Below, one piece after another: positions 43,891 to 52,604 of a stretch of DNA of 54,617 bases. The notes beneath the pieces were generated by a model. That model had not been told where the DNA came from and ran no database searches. It saw nothing but the letters and a program-made list of their open reading frames with translations. This DNA comes from an uncultured Pelagibacteraceae bacterium. GTDB lineage: Bacteria > Pseudomonadota > Alphaproteobacteria > Pelagibacterales > Pelagibacteraceae. The stretch's first letter is position 1; every line of letters starts with the position of its first letter. Where the stretch lies: positions 1 to 54,617 of the forward strand of contig CABYSP010000009.1 in assembly GCA_902521675.1 (NCBI GenBank), given 5' to 3'. Position numbers and translations under genes: made by a program.

Positions 43891-44418
43891 ATGAACCTAA
43901 AAAATTATATTAGATCAATTCCTGATTATCCAAAAAAAGGTATTTTATTTAGAGATATAACAACCCTAATTAAAAATGAAAATGCATTTCAAGAAACGAT
44001 TAACCAAATCATTGATAGATCAAAAAAATATAATTTTACAAAAATTGCAGCTATAGAGTCCAGAGGTTTTGTCTTTGCTTCTGCTGTATCCTATATTCTT
44101 AAAAAACCTTTTATAATGTTAAGAAAAAAAAATAAGTTACCTGCAGATGTTCATTCTGTGGATTTTGAACTTGAATACGGAACAGCAACAATAGAAGTGC
44201 ACAAAGATTCTATAAATGAAGAAGATAAAGTTTTAATAATAGATGATCTTATTGCAACCGGGGGTACGGCTGAAGCAGCAGCAAAATTGGTTGAAATTTC
44301 TAAAGGTAAAGTTGCAGCATTTGTATTTGTAATAAACCTATTTGATCTAGGTGGATCAGATAATCTAGTAAAAAGTAATTATAAAGTTGAGAATTTAATT
44401 GAATTTCCGGGACATTAG
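43891..44418 (+). CDS. apt: Adenine phosphoribosyltransferase
   Basis: 175-residue type I phosphoribosyltransferase forming AMP from adenine and PRPP. The N-terminus YIRSIPDYPKKGILFRDITTL is diagnostic for Apt; the adenine-side AIESRGFVFASAVSY and the PRPP loop IIDDLIATGGTAEAA (117-131) are intact. It sits back to back with mtnP, so both genes can be induced from one control region, closing the loop from methylthioadenosine to AMP. Confidence 0.97.
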   Translation: MNLKNYIRSIPDYPKKGILFRDITTLIKNENAFQETINQIIDRSKKYNFTKIAAIESRGFVFASAVSYILKKPFIMLRKKNKLPADVHSVDFELEYGTATIEVHKDSINEEDKVLIIDDLIATGGTAEAAAKLVEISKGKVAAFVFVINLFDLGGSDNLVKSNYKVENLIEFPGH

Positions 44419-44431
44419 AAAGTAAAAAAAC

Positions 44432-44440
44432 TTATCCACA
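44432..44440 (+). other. Single DnaA-box-like nonamer
   Basis: TTATCCACA, identical to the E. coli high-affinity DnaA box, in the apt-guaC gap. It is alone: no cluster or DNA-unwinding repeats were seen around it, so it is not an origin by itself. It could be a DnaA-responsive operator or a chance match. Confidence 0.3.
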
Positions 44441-44489
44441 GGCTATATATTGTTTGAAATTAATTATTATGATTATAACTTAATCATCA

Positions 44490-45524
44490 ATGAGAATTGA
44501 AGAAGAGCTTAAGTTAGATTATTCAGATGTTCTTTTTAGGCCTAAAAGAAGTACATTAAAAAGTCGTAAAGATGTAAATCTTCTAAGAACATACAGATTC
44601 AAGTACAGCAAAAATGAGTGGTCAGGTATTCCAATAATGGCTGCAAATATGGATGGGGTTGGAGAACTAAGTGTTGCTGAAAAATTAAATGAATATGGAA
44701 TGATAACATCTTTAACAAAACAACATGATGTTAAAAAAATTAAACAAAATAAAAATATAAAAAAAATATATCCAAATATTGCACTTAGTGTTGGCATTAA
44801 AAAAGAAGATTTTCAGAATTTAGATAAAGTATTAAAAGAATATAGTTTTTTTAGATTTATTTGTATTGATGTTGCAAATGGGTATACAGAACATTTCACT
44901 AATTTTATTAAATCTGTAAGAGATAAATACCCAACTAAAACAATAATTGCAGGTAATGTAGTAACTGCCGACATGACTCAAGAATTGGTTCTCAGCGGTG
45001 CAGATATAGTTAAAGTTGGAATTGGACCTGGAAGTGTTTGTACAACAAGAATTCAAACTGGGGTTGGTTATCCTCAATTAAGCGCAGTAATAGAATGTGC
45101 TGACGCTGCACATGGTCTTGGTGCGCATGTAATTGCAGATGGTGGATGCACTTGTCCTGGTGATGTTGCTAAAGGTTTTGGAGGTGGTGCAGATTTTGTA
45201 ATGCTTGGGGGTATGCTTGCTGGTCATGATGAAGGAAATGGTAAAATTGTTAAAGTTAATGGAGAAAAATATATAGAGTTTTATGGATCTAGTTCTGAAG
45301 TTGCTAATAAAAAACATTATGGCGGACTATCAGATTATAGAAGTAGCGAAGGACGTAAAGTAAGGGTAAAATATAGAGGTAAAATAAACGATACTATTTT
45401 AAATATTCTAGGAGGTGTAAGAAGTAGTTGTACTTATGTTGGTGCACCTTCACTTAAACAATTAAGTAAATGTACAACATTTGTCAGAGTATCAAATCAG
45501 TTTAATGATAGTTTAATTAAATAA
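44490..45524 (+). CDS. guaC: GMP reductase
   Basis: 344-residue IMPDH/GMPR-fold enzyme reducing GMP to IMP and ammonia with NADPH. The start RIEEELKLDYSDVLFRPKRSTLKSR is the GuaC signature, and the catalytic loop GIGPGSVCTTRIQTGVGYPQ has Cys184 where IMPDH has a different neighbourhood. There are no CBS domains. It lies 71 bases after apt on the same strand. A perfect TTATCCACA nonamer is in that gap. The convergent phosphoribosyltransferase ends 1 base away. Confidence 0.94.
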   Translation: MRIEEELKLDYSDVLFRPKRSTLKSRKDVNLLRTYRFKYSKNEWSGIPIMAANMDGVGELSVAEKLNEYGMITSLTKQHDVKKIKQNKNIKKIYPNIALSVGIKKEDFQNLDKVLKEYSFFRFICIDVANGYTEHFTNFIKSVRDKYPTKTIIAGNVVTADMTQELVLSGADIVKVGIGPGSVCTTRIQTGVGYPQLSAVIECADAAHGLGAHVIADGGCTCPGDVAKGFGGGADFVMLGGMLAGHDEGNGKIVKVNGEKYIEFYGSSSEVANKKHYGGLSDYRSSEGRKVRVKYRGKINDTILNILGGVRSSCTYVGAPSLKQLSKCTTFVRVSNQFNDSLIK

Positions 45525-45525
45525 T

Positions 45526-46044
45526 TTATTTTTCAAAATTAAAATCTTTTATATTTGTAGTTTCATATTTCTCAAATGGCATATGTATCCAGGGAGAGTC
45601 GTTTAAATAATCTACAGAATAATCAGGTTTAAATTTTGAAGTTGATTTATGCCAAATTACTGCTGTCTTTATCTTTTCATCAAAATAAAATCCATAAAAA
45701 TGCTCTAACCATTTAATGCTTTTTATTAAAGTTTTCCCCGAGTCTGCTAAATCATCAACTAATAAAACATGTGAACCTAAGTTTGGGGTAGTTTTTGCTA
45801 AATCTCTTGAAAAAGTAAACTGTCCTTGTTGGTTTTTAATATCATCACTATCACCATGGTAAGACTCAACAGATAAAATTGCTAAAGGCACATTAAAAAG
45901 TCTACTAAAAATATCTCCTACTCTTAATCCACCTTTTGCAATGCAAATAATTTGATTAAATTTTAAATTATCATCATGAACTTTTTTAGCTAATTGCTCT
46001 ATTTTATTATGATAATCTTCCCAAGTTATATAAATGTCTTTCAT
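45526..46044 (-). CDS. Xanthine/guanine-type phosphoribosyltransferase
   Basis: 172-residue type I phosphoribosyltransferase. The base-side IICIAKGGLRVGDIFS and the PRPP loop VLLVDDLADSGKTLIKS are clear, like Gpt (xanthine-guanine) proteins. The start is ATG at 46044 (MKDIYITWEDYHN). A longer reading from GTG at 46077 must be rejected because it would run through the CCA end of the tRNA gene at 46051-46127. It is probably co-transcribed with that tRNA, and adds a second purine salvage enzyme beside apt and guaC. Confidence 0.85.
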   Translation of the reverse strand: MKDIYITWEDYHNKIEQLAKKVHDDNLKFNQIICIAKGGLRVGDIFSRLFNVPLAILSVESYHGDSDDIKNQQGQFTFSRDLAKTTPNLGSHVLLVDDLADSGKTLIKSIKWLEHFYGFYFDEKIKTAVIWHKSTSKFKPDYSVDYLNDSPWIHMPFEKYETTNIKDFNFEK

Positions 46045-46050
46045 AATTTT

Positions 46051-46127
46051 TGGTAGCGGGAAGTGGGATCGAACCACTGACCTCGGGCTTATGAGTCCCG
46101 CGCTCTAACCAACTGAGCTACCCCGCC
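46051..46127 (-). tRNA. tRNA with CAU anticodon, probably elongator tRNA-Met
   Basis: 77-base cloverleaf on the minus strand with encoded CCA. Acceptor GGCGGGG pairs with TCCCGCT (G-U at both ends), D-arm is GCTC/GAGC, T-arm is AGTGG/CCACT with TTCGATC loop, and the anticodon loop is CTCATAA. The anticodon stem is CGGGA/GCCCG, giving an A-G mismatch at 31-39. CAU could also be a lysidine-modified tRNA-Ile, and initiator tRNA is unlikely because the 1-72 pair is G-U rather than mismatched C-A. Met is favoured by overall similarity to elongator tRNA-Met. Confidence 0.92.
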
Positions 46128-46196
46128 TTAATTGATAAATGGTTTATAATATAAATCTTTATTGTTTCAATAAACTTTTTTAAATCAAATTCTAAA

Positions 46197-46406
46197 TTAA
46201 ATAATAAAATAAATAGCTAATGAGCTAACTAAACCAGCTAAAATAATTGAAAAAACAATTCTTTTATTTTGCGTTCTCTTTTGATTTAATCTAACTCTGT
46301 TTAGTAAAATATTCACATTAGTAGTTTTAATCTTGTCTATTTCTAAAGATTTATTTGAAGCTGTTTCAAAATTAAATAATGGGGTATCTTGATCGTTTTT
46401 TTTCAC
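46197..46406 (-). CDS. Small protein with C-terminal membrane anchor
   Basis: 69-residue protein: a charged N-terminal 48 residues (with KSLEIDKIKTTNVNILLNRV and the basic LNQKRTQNKR) followed by one hydrophobic helix (about 50-69, IVFSIILAGLVSSLAIYFII) reaching the end. This is the form of a tail-anchored or inner-membrane protein with cytoplasmic N-terminus. It is downstream of the DMGDH-like gene (49-base gap) and upstream of the tRNA. No family recognised; coding status is likely but not certain. Confidence 0.55.
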   Translation of the reverse strand: MKKNDQDTPLFNFETASNKSLEIDKIKTTNVNILLNRVRLNQKRTQNKRIVFSIILAGLVSSLAIYFII

Positions 46407-46455
46407 AGTTTATTTAACCAGCTAATTAACTTAAATACAATAAAATTAAAATTTA

Positions 46456-48900
46456 TTACATTTTTCTAAAATCTTTTGTATTTAGTGGTTTTGAAAGAAT
46501 TTCGACTGGGTATTTAACCTTTTCAACTTCTATAAACAAATTTTTATCTTTAAGTGTTTCAATTGTGTTTCCTGAATTAACATAACCAAATGATAAATTT
46601 TTATCAAAGCAGAATGAATAATTTCCTGAAGTTGTTCTTCCAATAATTTTATCATCCAAGTAAATAGGCTCTTCATGTAACAATAAAGGTTGACCTGGTT
46701 TACTATCTTTTAATACAAACATCATCATTGTCTTTTCTAAGGGTTTATCTTTAATTTTTAACAAGGCATCTCTACCTATAAAATTAAAATTTTTTTTATA
46801 ACTAATAGTAAAATTTAAACCTGCTTGATACTGATTTTCTTCTGGTGAAATGTCATGGCCCCAATGTAAAAAACCGCTTTCCATTCTCATTATATCCATT
46901 GCGTGCATGCCACAATGAGATAAATTAAAATTTTTACCTTCATTTATTAAAATTTTATATAAATCTAAAGCTTCGTTTTTATTAACATATAATTCAAAAC
47001 CAAGTTCACCTACATAAGATACTCTTTGTGCCCAAACTTTAATATTATCTATATTTACTTTTTTACCTGTACCAAATTTAAAATTATCAGAACTAAAATC
47101 ATCTCTGCTTATCATTTGAATCATGTCTCTACTTTTAGGACCAAACAAACCAAGACAACAAATATTTTCAGTTACGTCAACAAATTCAACTTCATCAGAC
47201 AAGTATTTAAAGATATGATATTTGTCCCTTTCTCTAGTTGTTGCAGAACTAACTATTCTAAAATGATTTTTATCAATACAGCTGACTGTTAGATCTGTTT
47301 CAATACCTCCATCCTCGTTTAGCATGTGTGTATAGGTAGATTTTCCAATTTCATTTTTAATATTTGCTGTACAAATTTTTTGTAAATCGCTATGAACTTT
47401 CTCACCTTTTAAATCAAATTTAGAAAAAGTTGAAAAATCAAAAAGTCCAACATTTTTTCTAGCATTTATGGTTTCATGTTTTGCTGATGGATACCAATTT
47501 TGAAAGTTAAAACTATATTCATATTCTGGTTTTTTTTCATTTAACGAATACCACATAGGCCTTTCAAAACCTCCTGCTACACCAAAGCATGCACCAGCTT
47601 TTTTTAATTCTTCGTGATAAGGTAATAATTTTTCATTTCTAGAAGTTGAGTGTTGTTTATAAGGCCAATGCATACCATAGAGATCACCCAAAGTTTCTGT
47701 AACTCTATCAATAATAAATTTTTTAGATGAATGAAACTTTTGAAACCTTTTTATATCCAATGAAAATAAATCTTCATTGATATGCCCATTAATCATCCAT
47801 TCAGCTGTAACTTTACCTGCACCTCCAGAACTTGCTATTCCAATACTATTAAACCCACAACATGTATAAAGATTTTTAACCTCTGATGTTTCTCCTAATA
47901 AGTACTGCGTGTCAGGTGTAAAAGACTCTGGACCAGAAAAAAATTTTCTTATACCTGCATTTTCTAACATTGGAAGTCTATGAAAAGATTTTTCAAGGTA
48001 AGGTTCGAAATGATCAAAATCATCGGGAAATTCTCCAAATGAAAAATCATTAGGAACTCTTCCACTTTCTTTAAAGGCAGGTTTCGCATTAGGTTCAAAA
48101 ATTCCAACTAGCATTTTCCCAGCATCTTCTTTTAAATAAAGACAAGCATTGTAATCTCTCAAAACAGGCAAATTTTTTGGAAGATCTTTCATAGGCTCTG
48201 TAATTACATAGAAATGTTCATTAGGATATAAAGGAACGCTCACACCAATATCTTCTCCAATTTGTCTTGACCACATTCCTGAAGCCAGAACCACGTAGTC
48301 ACAATCAATTTTTCCTTCATTAGTTTCAACACCACATATTCGTTTGTTATTTATTAATATTTTTTTTACTGGTGTCCTTTCAAATATTTGAACGCCAAGC
48401 ATTTTTGCAGCCCTAGCTAACACGTTTGTAACACCTACTGGATCCGCCTGACCATCTTTTGGCATGTAAACACCGCCTACTAGATCATTGTTGTTTAATA
48501 CTGGATATAACTCTTTTATTCTTTCTTTGCTTAAAACCTCTACCTCAACATTGGAAAGTTGTGCTGTAGTAGCTTGCCTTAATAATTCCTGCATCCTTTC
48601 ATTAGATGATGCAACTGTTATTGCTCCATTCTGTTTAAGACCAGTTGATAAACCTGTTGTTTTTTCTAATTCTTTATAAAGATCTAAAGAGTATTTCCTT
48701 AATTTTGTTATTGTTGAGCTAGCCCCCAATTGTCCAATTAATCCAGCTGCATGCCAAGTTGTTCCTGAGGTTAATTGATCTCTTTCAAGCAAAACTACAT
48801 CTTTCCAACCAAACTTAGTCAGATGATATGCGCAAGAAGTTCCTGCAACTCCTCCTCCAATTATAACAACTTTAGCAGCACTTGGGAGAGTTTTATTCAA
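46456..48900 (-). CDS. FAD-dependent dimethylglycine/sarcosine dehydrogenase-like protein with GcvT domains
   Basis: 814 residues. The N-terminal DAO-type FAD domain has VVIIGGGVAGTSCAYHL (11-27) and TSGTTWHAAGL, where His50 matches the histidine that carries covalent FAD in DMGDH and sarcosine dehydrogenase. Residues about 430-800 form the GcvT folate-binding and barrel domains (YTHMLNEDGGIETDLTV, FGPKSRDMIQ, SYVGELGFELYV, GMHAMDIMRMESGFLHWG). It should oxidise an N-methylated glycine and pass the methyl group to tetrahydrofolate. Substrate among dimethylglycine, sarcosine and others is not decided. It starts one base after the epimerase stop. Confidence 0.88.
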   Translation of the reverse strand: MNKTLPSAAKVVIIGGGVAGTSCAYHLTKFGWKDVVLLERDQLTSGTTWHAAGLIGQLGASSTITKLRKYSLDLYKELEKTTGLSTGLKQNGAITVASSNERMQELLRQATTAQLSNVEVEVLSKERIKELYPVLNNNDLVGGVYMPKDGQADPVGVTNVLARAAKMLGVQIFERTPVKKILINNKRICGVETNEGKIDCDYVVLASGMWSRQIGEDIGVSVPLYPNEHFYVITEPMKDLPKNLPVLRDYNACLYLKEDAGKMLVGIFEPNAKPAFKESGRVPNDFSFGEFPDDFDHFEPYLEKSFHRLPMLENAGIRKFFSGPESFTPDTQYLLGETSEVKNLYTCCGFNSIGIASSGGAGKVTAEWMINGHINEDLFSLDIKRFQKFHSSKKFIIDRVTETLGDLYGMHWPYKQHSTSRNEKLLPYHEELKKAGACFGVAGGFERPMWYSLNEKKPEYEYSFNFQNWYPSAKHETINARKNVGLFDFSTFSKFDLKGEKVHSDLQKICTANIKNEIGKSTYTHMLNEDGGIETDLTVSCIDKNHFRIVSSATTRERDKYHIFKYLSDEVEFVDVTENICCLGLFGPKSRDMIQMISRDDFSSDNFKFGTGKKVNIDNIKVWAQRVSYVGELGFELYVNKNEALDLYKILINEGKNFNLSHCGMHAMDIMRMESGFLHWGHDISPEENQYQAGLNFTISYKKNFNFIGRDALLKIKDKPLEKTMMMFVLKDSKPGQPLLLHEEPIYLDDKIIGRTTSGNYSFCFDKNLSFGYVNSGNTIETLKDKNLFIEVEKVKYPVEILSKPLNTKDFRKM

Positions 48901-48901
48901 T

Positions 48902-49915
48902 TTAATATGATTTCGTAAATCTATTTAAGTTTGAACCAGTTTTATTGGTCTCAGAACTTATCCAATCGTAAGTATTTTTAAGACCATCTTTTAATTTTAT
49001 TTTATAACTCCAATTGAGAATTTTTTTTACCAAATCATTATTGCTAGATCTGCCTCTTACTCCTTTAGGCTTATCTAACTGATATTCTTTTTCCAAACTT
49101 TCAATACCAGATATTTTTTCAATTATCTCTATCATTTGATTTATTGAAACCTGTTCATCACTTCCAATGTTTACTGGTCCAGAATAGTCTGACTCAAACA
49201 ACCTGAGAGTTCCTTCTATACAATCATCTATATATAAGAAAGTTCTCGTTTGTTTACCATCTCCCCAAACTTGTATTTTATTATCATTATTTATTTTTGC
49301 GTGTAAAACTTTTCTGCATAAAGCAGCGGGTGCTTTTTCTCTTCCTCCATCATACGTCCCAAATGGTCCATATATATTGTGGTATCTTGCAATTCTTACT
49401 TCAATTCCATAATCTTCCATAAAATGTCTGCACATTCTTTCACTAAATAGTTTTTCCCATCCATAACCATCCTCTGGATCTGCTGGATAGGCATCTTCTT
49501 CTTTTAATCCTTCTATAAAAACGTCTTGTTGTTTGGTTTTATTATACGCACAGGCACTAGAAGAAAAAAAATATTTTTTGACATTATCTTCTTTGCAAGC
49601 AATTAAAAGATTAGTGTTTATTAAAACTGATTGCATGCATTCTGCTTTATTGTTTTCTATAAATCCCATTCCACCCATATTGCAAGCCATGTTAAAAACA
49701 TAATCAATATCTTTAGTAACTTTTCTACAATTGCTAATATCTTTCATATCCATAGAAGAAAAATTTTTAGCTTCTTCAAAATCCTGAAACCAATATTCTT
49801 TAGGTTTTATATCGCTAGCAACTATATTATTTCCATCTTTGAGTAATTTTTTTACTAGATGACCTCCAATAAAACCACCTGCACCAACAATAAGAATATT
49901 TTTATTTTTAATCAT
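48902..49915 (-). CDS. GDP-mannose 3,5-epimerase-like SDR epimerase
   Basis: 337-residue extended SDR protein. NAD motif GAGGFIGGHL is at 11-20. It has the distinctive plant GME-type residues: SSSACAYN (Cys122), YGWEK (Tyr151, Lys155), RYHNIYGPFG and GGREKAPAALCRK (Lys194), plus NMGGMGFIENN. These cover the Cys and Lys acid/base pair known for GDP-mannose 3,5-epimerase. Product would be GDP-L-galactose or GDP-L-gulose for envelope sugars. Its place between alanine dehydrogenase and the DMGDH-like gene is odd; NAD-dependent epimerase of another nucleotide sugar is the alternative. Confidence 0.82.
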   Translation of the reverse strand: MIKNKNILIVGAGGFIGGHLVKKLLKDGNNIVASDIKPKEYWFQDFEEAKNFSSMDMKDISNCRKVTKDIDYVFNMACNMGGMGFIENNKAECMQSVLINTNLLIACKEDNVKKYFFSSSACAYNKTKQQDVFIEGLKEEDAYPADPEDGYGWEKLFSERMCRHFMEDYGIEVRIARYHNIYGPFGTYDGGREKAPAALCRKVLHAKINNDNKIQVWGDGKQTRTFLYIDDCIEGTLRLFESDYSGPVNIGSDEQVSINQMIEIIEKISGIESLEKEYQLDKPKGVRGRSSNNDLVKKILNWSYKIKLKDGLKNTYDWISSETNKTGSNLNRFTKSY

Positions 49916-49952
49916 TAATTTTTATAATTTTTCTTTTTAAAAAAATAAAGAT

Positions 49953-51068
49953 TTAATTAAATAATTTTTCAGGATTAGAATATTCATAGCCAAAAACATC
50001 AGCAACAGCTTTATATGTTACCTCTCCTTTATAAATATTAAGACCTGCTAAAAAGTTTTTGTCTTCACTCAATGCTTTTTCATAACCTTTGTTAGCAAGT
50101 TTTACCAAAAATGGTAATGTTGCATTATTTAAAGCTAAAGTAGAGGTTCTAGGCACACCTCCTGGCATATTTGCTACACAATAATGAACTACATCATCAA
50201 CTATATAAGTTGGATCACCGTGTGTTGTAGGTTTGCTAGTTTCTACGCATCCTCCTTGATCTATAGCAACATCAACAATTACAGATCCTCTTTTCATCGT
50301 TTTAATCATTTCTTTAGTGATTAATTTTGGTGCTTCTGCACCTGGAATTAATACTCCACCAACCAATAAATCTGCTTCAGCGACTAATTTATCTAAATCA
50401 GTTTTATCACTTTGTTCTGGAATTATTTTATCTCCAAACATTTCAACAAGTTGTTTTAATCTAGCTTCAGATTTATCTACAATATGAACTTTAGCTTGCA
50501 TACCAGTTGCAATCACTGCAGCATTTTCTCCAACTACACCCCCACCTAATATAACTACTGTTCCACCTGTTACACCTGGTGCTCCTCCTAAAAGTAATCC
50601 TCTACCACTTTGATTTTTCTCTAAGCAATGAGCCCCAGCTTGAACAGACATCCTTCCTGCAACAGCACTCATAGGAGCAAGTAAGGGCAGTCTTCCATTG
50701 TCGTCTGTTACTGTTTCGTAAGCAATATTAATACTTTTAGATTTTATCAACCCCTCAGTTAATTCTTTTGCAGCAGCTAAATGTAGATAGGTATATACTA
50801 TTTGATTTTCTCTAATCATATCAACTTCTACTTTTTGAGGTTCTTTAACTTTAACAATTATTTCAGCATCATTAAAAATATCAGCTGATGTATCAGCAAT
50901 TTTAGCTCCAGCTTTTAAATACTGATCATTCTCAAAACCAGCTTCAAATCCACCATTATTTTCAACTAAAACTTCATGTCCTTCTGAAACTAAAGTTTTG
51001 ACACTATCTGGTGTTAATCCGACTCTATTTTCTTGTGGTTTTATTTCTTTGGGAACTCCAATTTTCAT
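49953..51068 (-). CDS. ald: Alanine dehydrogenase
   Basis: 371-residue NAD-dependent enzyme interconverting alanine and pyruvate plus ammonium. MKIGVPKEIKPQENRVGLTP is the signature start, YTYLHLAAAKELTE contains the catalytic His, LLGGAPGVTGGTVVILGGGVVGENAA is the nucleotide-binding region, and IVDVAIDQGGCVETSKPTTH and NMPGGVPRTST close the active site. Length is exact for Ald. It lies 9 bases after the class III aminotransferase gene, whose alanine product it would recycle. Confidence 0.97.
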   Translation of the reverse strand: MKIGVPKEIKPQENRVGLTPDSVKTLVSEGHEVLVENNGGFEAGFENDQYLKAGAKIADTSADIFNDAEIIVKVKEPQKVEVDMIRENQIVYTYLHLAAAKELTEGLIKSKSINIAYETVTDDNGRLPLLAPMSAVAGRMSVQAGAHCLEKNQSGRGLLLGGAPGVTGGTVVILGGGVVGENAAVIATGMQAKVHIVDKSEARLKQLVEMFGDKIIPEQSDKTDLDKLVAEADLLVGGVLIPGAEAPKLITKEMIKTMKRGSVIVDVAIDQGGCVETSKPTTHGDPTYIVDDVVHYCVANMPGGVPRTSTLALNNATLPFLVKLANKGYEKALSEDKNFLAGLNIYKGEVTYKAVADVFGYEYSNPEKLFN

Positions 51069-51077
51069 AAACGAAAA

Positions 51078-52424
51078 TTAATTCTTTTTACTTTTTGCGT
51101 AATTTGTTATTCCAGTTCGAAGTTTTTCAATAATCTCATCAATATGTTTCTTTTCACAAATAAACATTGGAGCAATGATTAAACAATCACCAGTAGCTTT
51201 AAAATTTACACCTGCTTCATAACAATGTTTGAAACAAGTTAAACCTGCAGCACCTGGTTTTTTGTCCATAACAATATCAATACCACCCATCATTCCGTAT
51301 CCTCTAATGTTATCAACAACATCAATATCTTTTAAAGACATTAAACCTTCTTGGAAATAAGGTGCTAAATTTTTAGCTCTATTAAAAATATCATCTTTTT
51401 CAATAATATCTTGTACAGCTAATCCAGCAGCAACAGAAATTGGAATTCCAGAATAAGTATAACCATGAAATAATTCTATAGTTCCTTTAGGAGCATTTTC
51501 AGCAATTGCATCATAAATATCTTCTTTACATGCAACAACTCCCATTGGACTAATACCGTTTGTTGTAGCTTTTGCCATTGTCATCATGTCTGGAGTTACT
51601 CCATACTCTTGTGACGCAAATGGAGATCCTGTTCTTCCCCATCCTGTAATTACTTCATCAAAAATTAAAAGTATTCCATGTTTATCGCAAATCTCTCTTA
51701 ATCTTTGTAGATATCCTTTTGGTGGAACCAATGTGCCTGTTGATCCTGCAATAGGTTCAACAATACAAGCTGCAATATTTTCAGCTCCAAAGTTCATACA
51801 AATTCTTTCTAAATCTTCAGCTAACTCAACACCAGTTTCTGGTTGACCACTTACGAACTTGTGTTCAGGTAAATGTGTATGTCTCATATGAACAACACCT
51901 GGCATTAAAACACTTGCAAATGTTTTTACATTATTAACCATACCTCCTACAGAAGTTGCACCAATATTCATACCATGGTATCCTCTTTCTCTTCCAACAA
52001 ATCTAAACCTTTGGCTATCTCCTCTTGCTCTGTGATAAGCAATTGCAATCTTAATTGCAGTTTCAACAGCTGTTGAACCACAAATAGTATAAAACATTCT
52101 ATTTAAGTTTCCTGGAGTATGTTTTGAAATTCTTGTAGCTAATTCAAATGATCCACCAAATCCTTGTTGGAAAGGTTGACAATAATCTAGAGTTTTTAAT
52201 TGATTGGTTATTGCTTCAATAATTTCTTCTCTACCATGACCTAAAGGATTACAAAATAATCCAGAGCTTGCATCTATTTGGGTTTGGCCTTGATGGTTTT
52301 TTAAATATACACCTTTAGCTTCAACAATTAATCTTGGGTTCTCTTTAAAATCTTTGTTAGATGTAAATGGCATCCAATGCTCATTTAAAGAGTTTGGAAT
52401 TGCTGTTTTGTTTTGTGTGCTCAT
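51078..52424 (-). CDS. tpa: Class III aminotransferase, probably taurine-pyruvate aminotransferase
   Basis: 448-residue fold-type I PLP enzyme. PLP aspartate is in LLIFDEVITGWGRTG and the Schiff-base lysine in MTMAKATTNGISPMG; GRERGYHGMNIGATSVGG and ELFHGYTYSGIPIS are family features. Omega-amino-acid and taurine-pyruvate aminotransferases share this form. The taurine role is inferred from context: divergent tauA-tauB start 180 bases away and alanine dehydrogenase directly downstream, the known partner that regenerates pyruvate. Beta-alanine- or other omega-amine substrates remain possible. No xsc gene is in the window. Confidence 0.8.
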   Translation of the reverse strand: MSTQNKTAIPNSLNEHWMPFTSNKDFKENPRLIVEAKGVYLKNHQGQTQIDASSGLFCNPLGHGREEIIEAITNQLKTLDYCQPFQQGFGGSFELATRISKHTPGNLNRMFYTICGSTAVETAIKIAIAYHRARGDSQRFRFVGRERGYHGMNIGATSVGGMVNNVKTFASVLMPGVVHMRHTHLPEHKFVSGQPETGVELAEDLERICMNFGAENIAACIVEPIAGSTGTLVPPKGYLQRLREICDKHGILLIFDEVITGWGRTGSPFASQEYGVTPDMMTMAKATTNGISPMGVVACKEDIYDAIAENAPKGTIELFHGYTYSGIPISVAAGLAVQDIIEKDDIFNRAKNLAPYFQEGLMSLKDIDVVDNIRGYGMMGGIDIVMDKKPGAAGLTCFKHCYEAGVNFKATGDCLIIAPMFICEKKHIDEIIEKLRTGITNYAKSKKN

Positions 52425-52604
52425 AAAAATTTTTTCTATAAAATAATTTAGCTAATCTTAAGGTCTCTTTAGACTAAAATAAACGGATTAACTACCACAT
52501 TATTGACACAACTAAGGATTGTATAAGTTTCTTTTTTTGTTTTACTTCGGGGACAATTTGAATTTAAATATCTAGAATTTAATTAATTAAACATAGGGGA
52601 ATAA

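Noticed and set aside
44419-44489. Replication origin suggested by a perfect DnaA box
   Set aside because: Only one nonamer, no cluster, no AT-rich unwinding repeats beyond background and no origin-type neighbours. A match by chance in 54 kb is plausible.
46045-46077. Longer phosphoribosyltransferase reading from GTG 46077
   Set aside because: The extra residues are translated from the tRNA 3' half and CCA end; the family-like N-terminus starts at ATG 46044.
46158-46180. TTTATTG/CAATAAA hairpin followed by T residues
   Set aside because: The T tract is on the plus strand, where no gene ends; AT-only stem, likely chance.
52503-52527. Sigma-70 promoter TTGACA/TATAAG upstream of tauA
   Set aside because: The spacer is only 13 bases, too short for a normal promoter. 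The 180-base gap must hold promoters for both tauA and the aminotransferase gene, but I cannot place them with confidence. A small GTCT/AGAC inverted repeat (52463-52474) is too short to claim.
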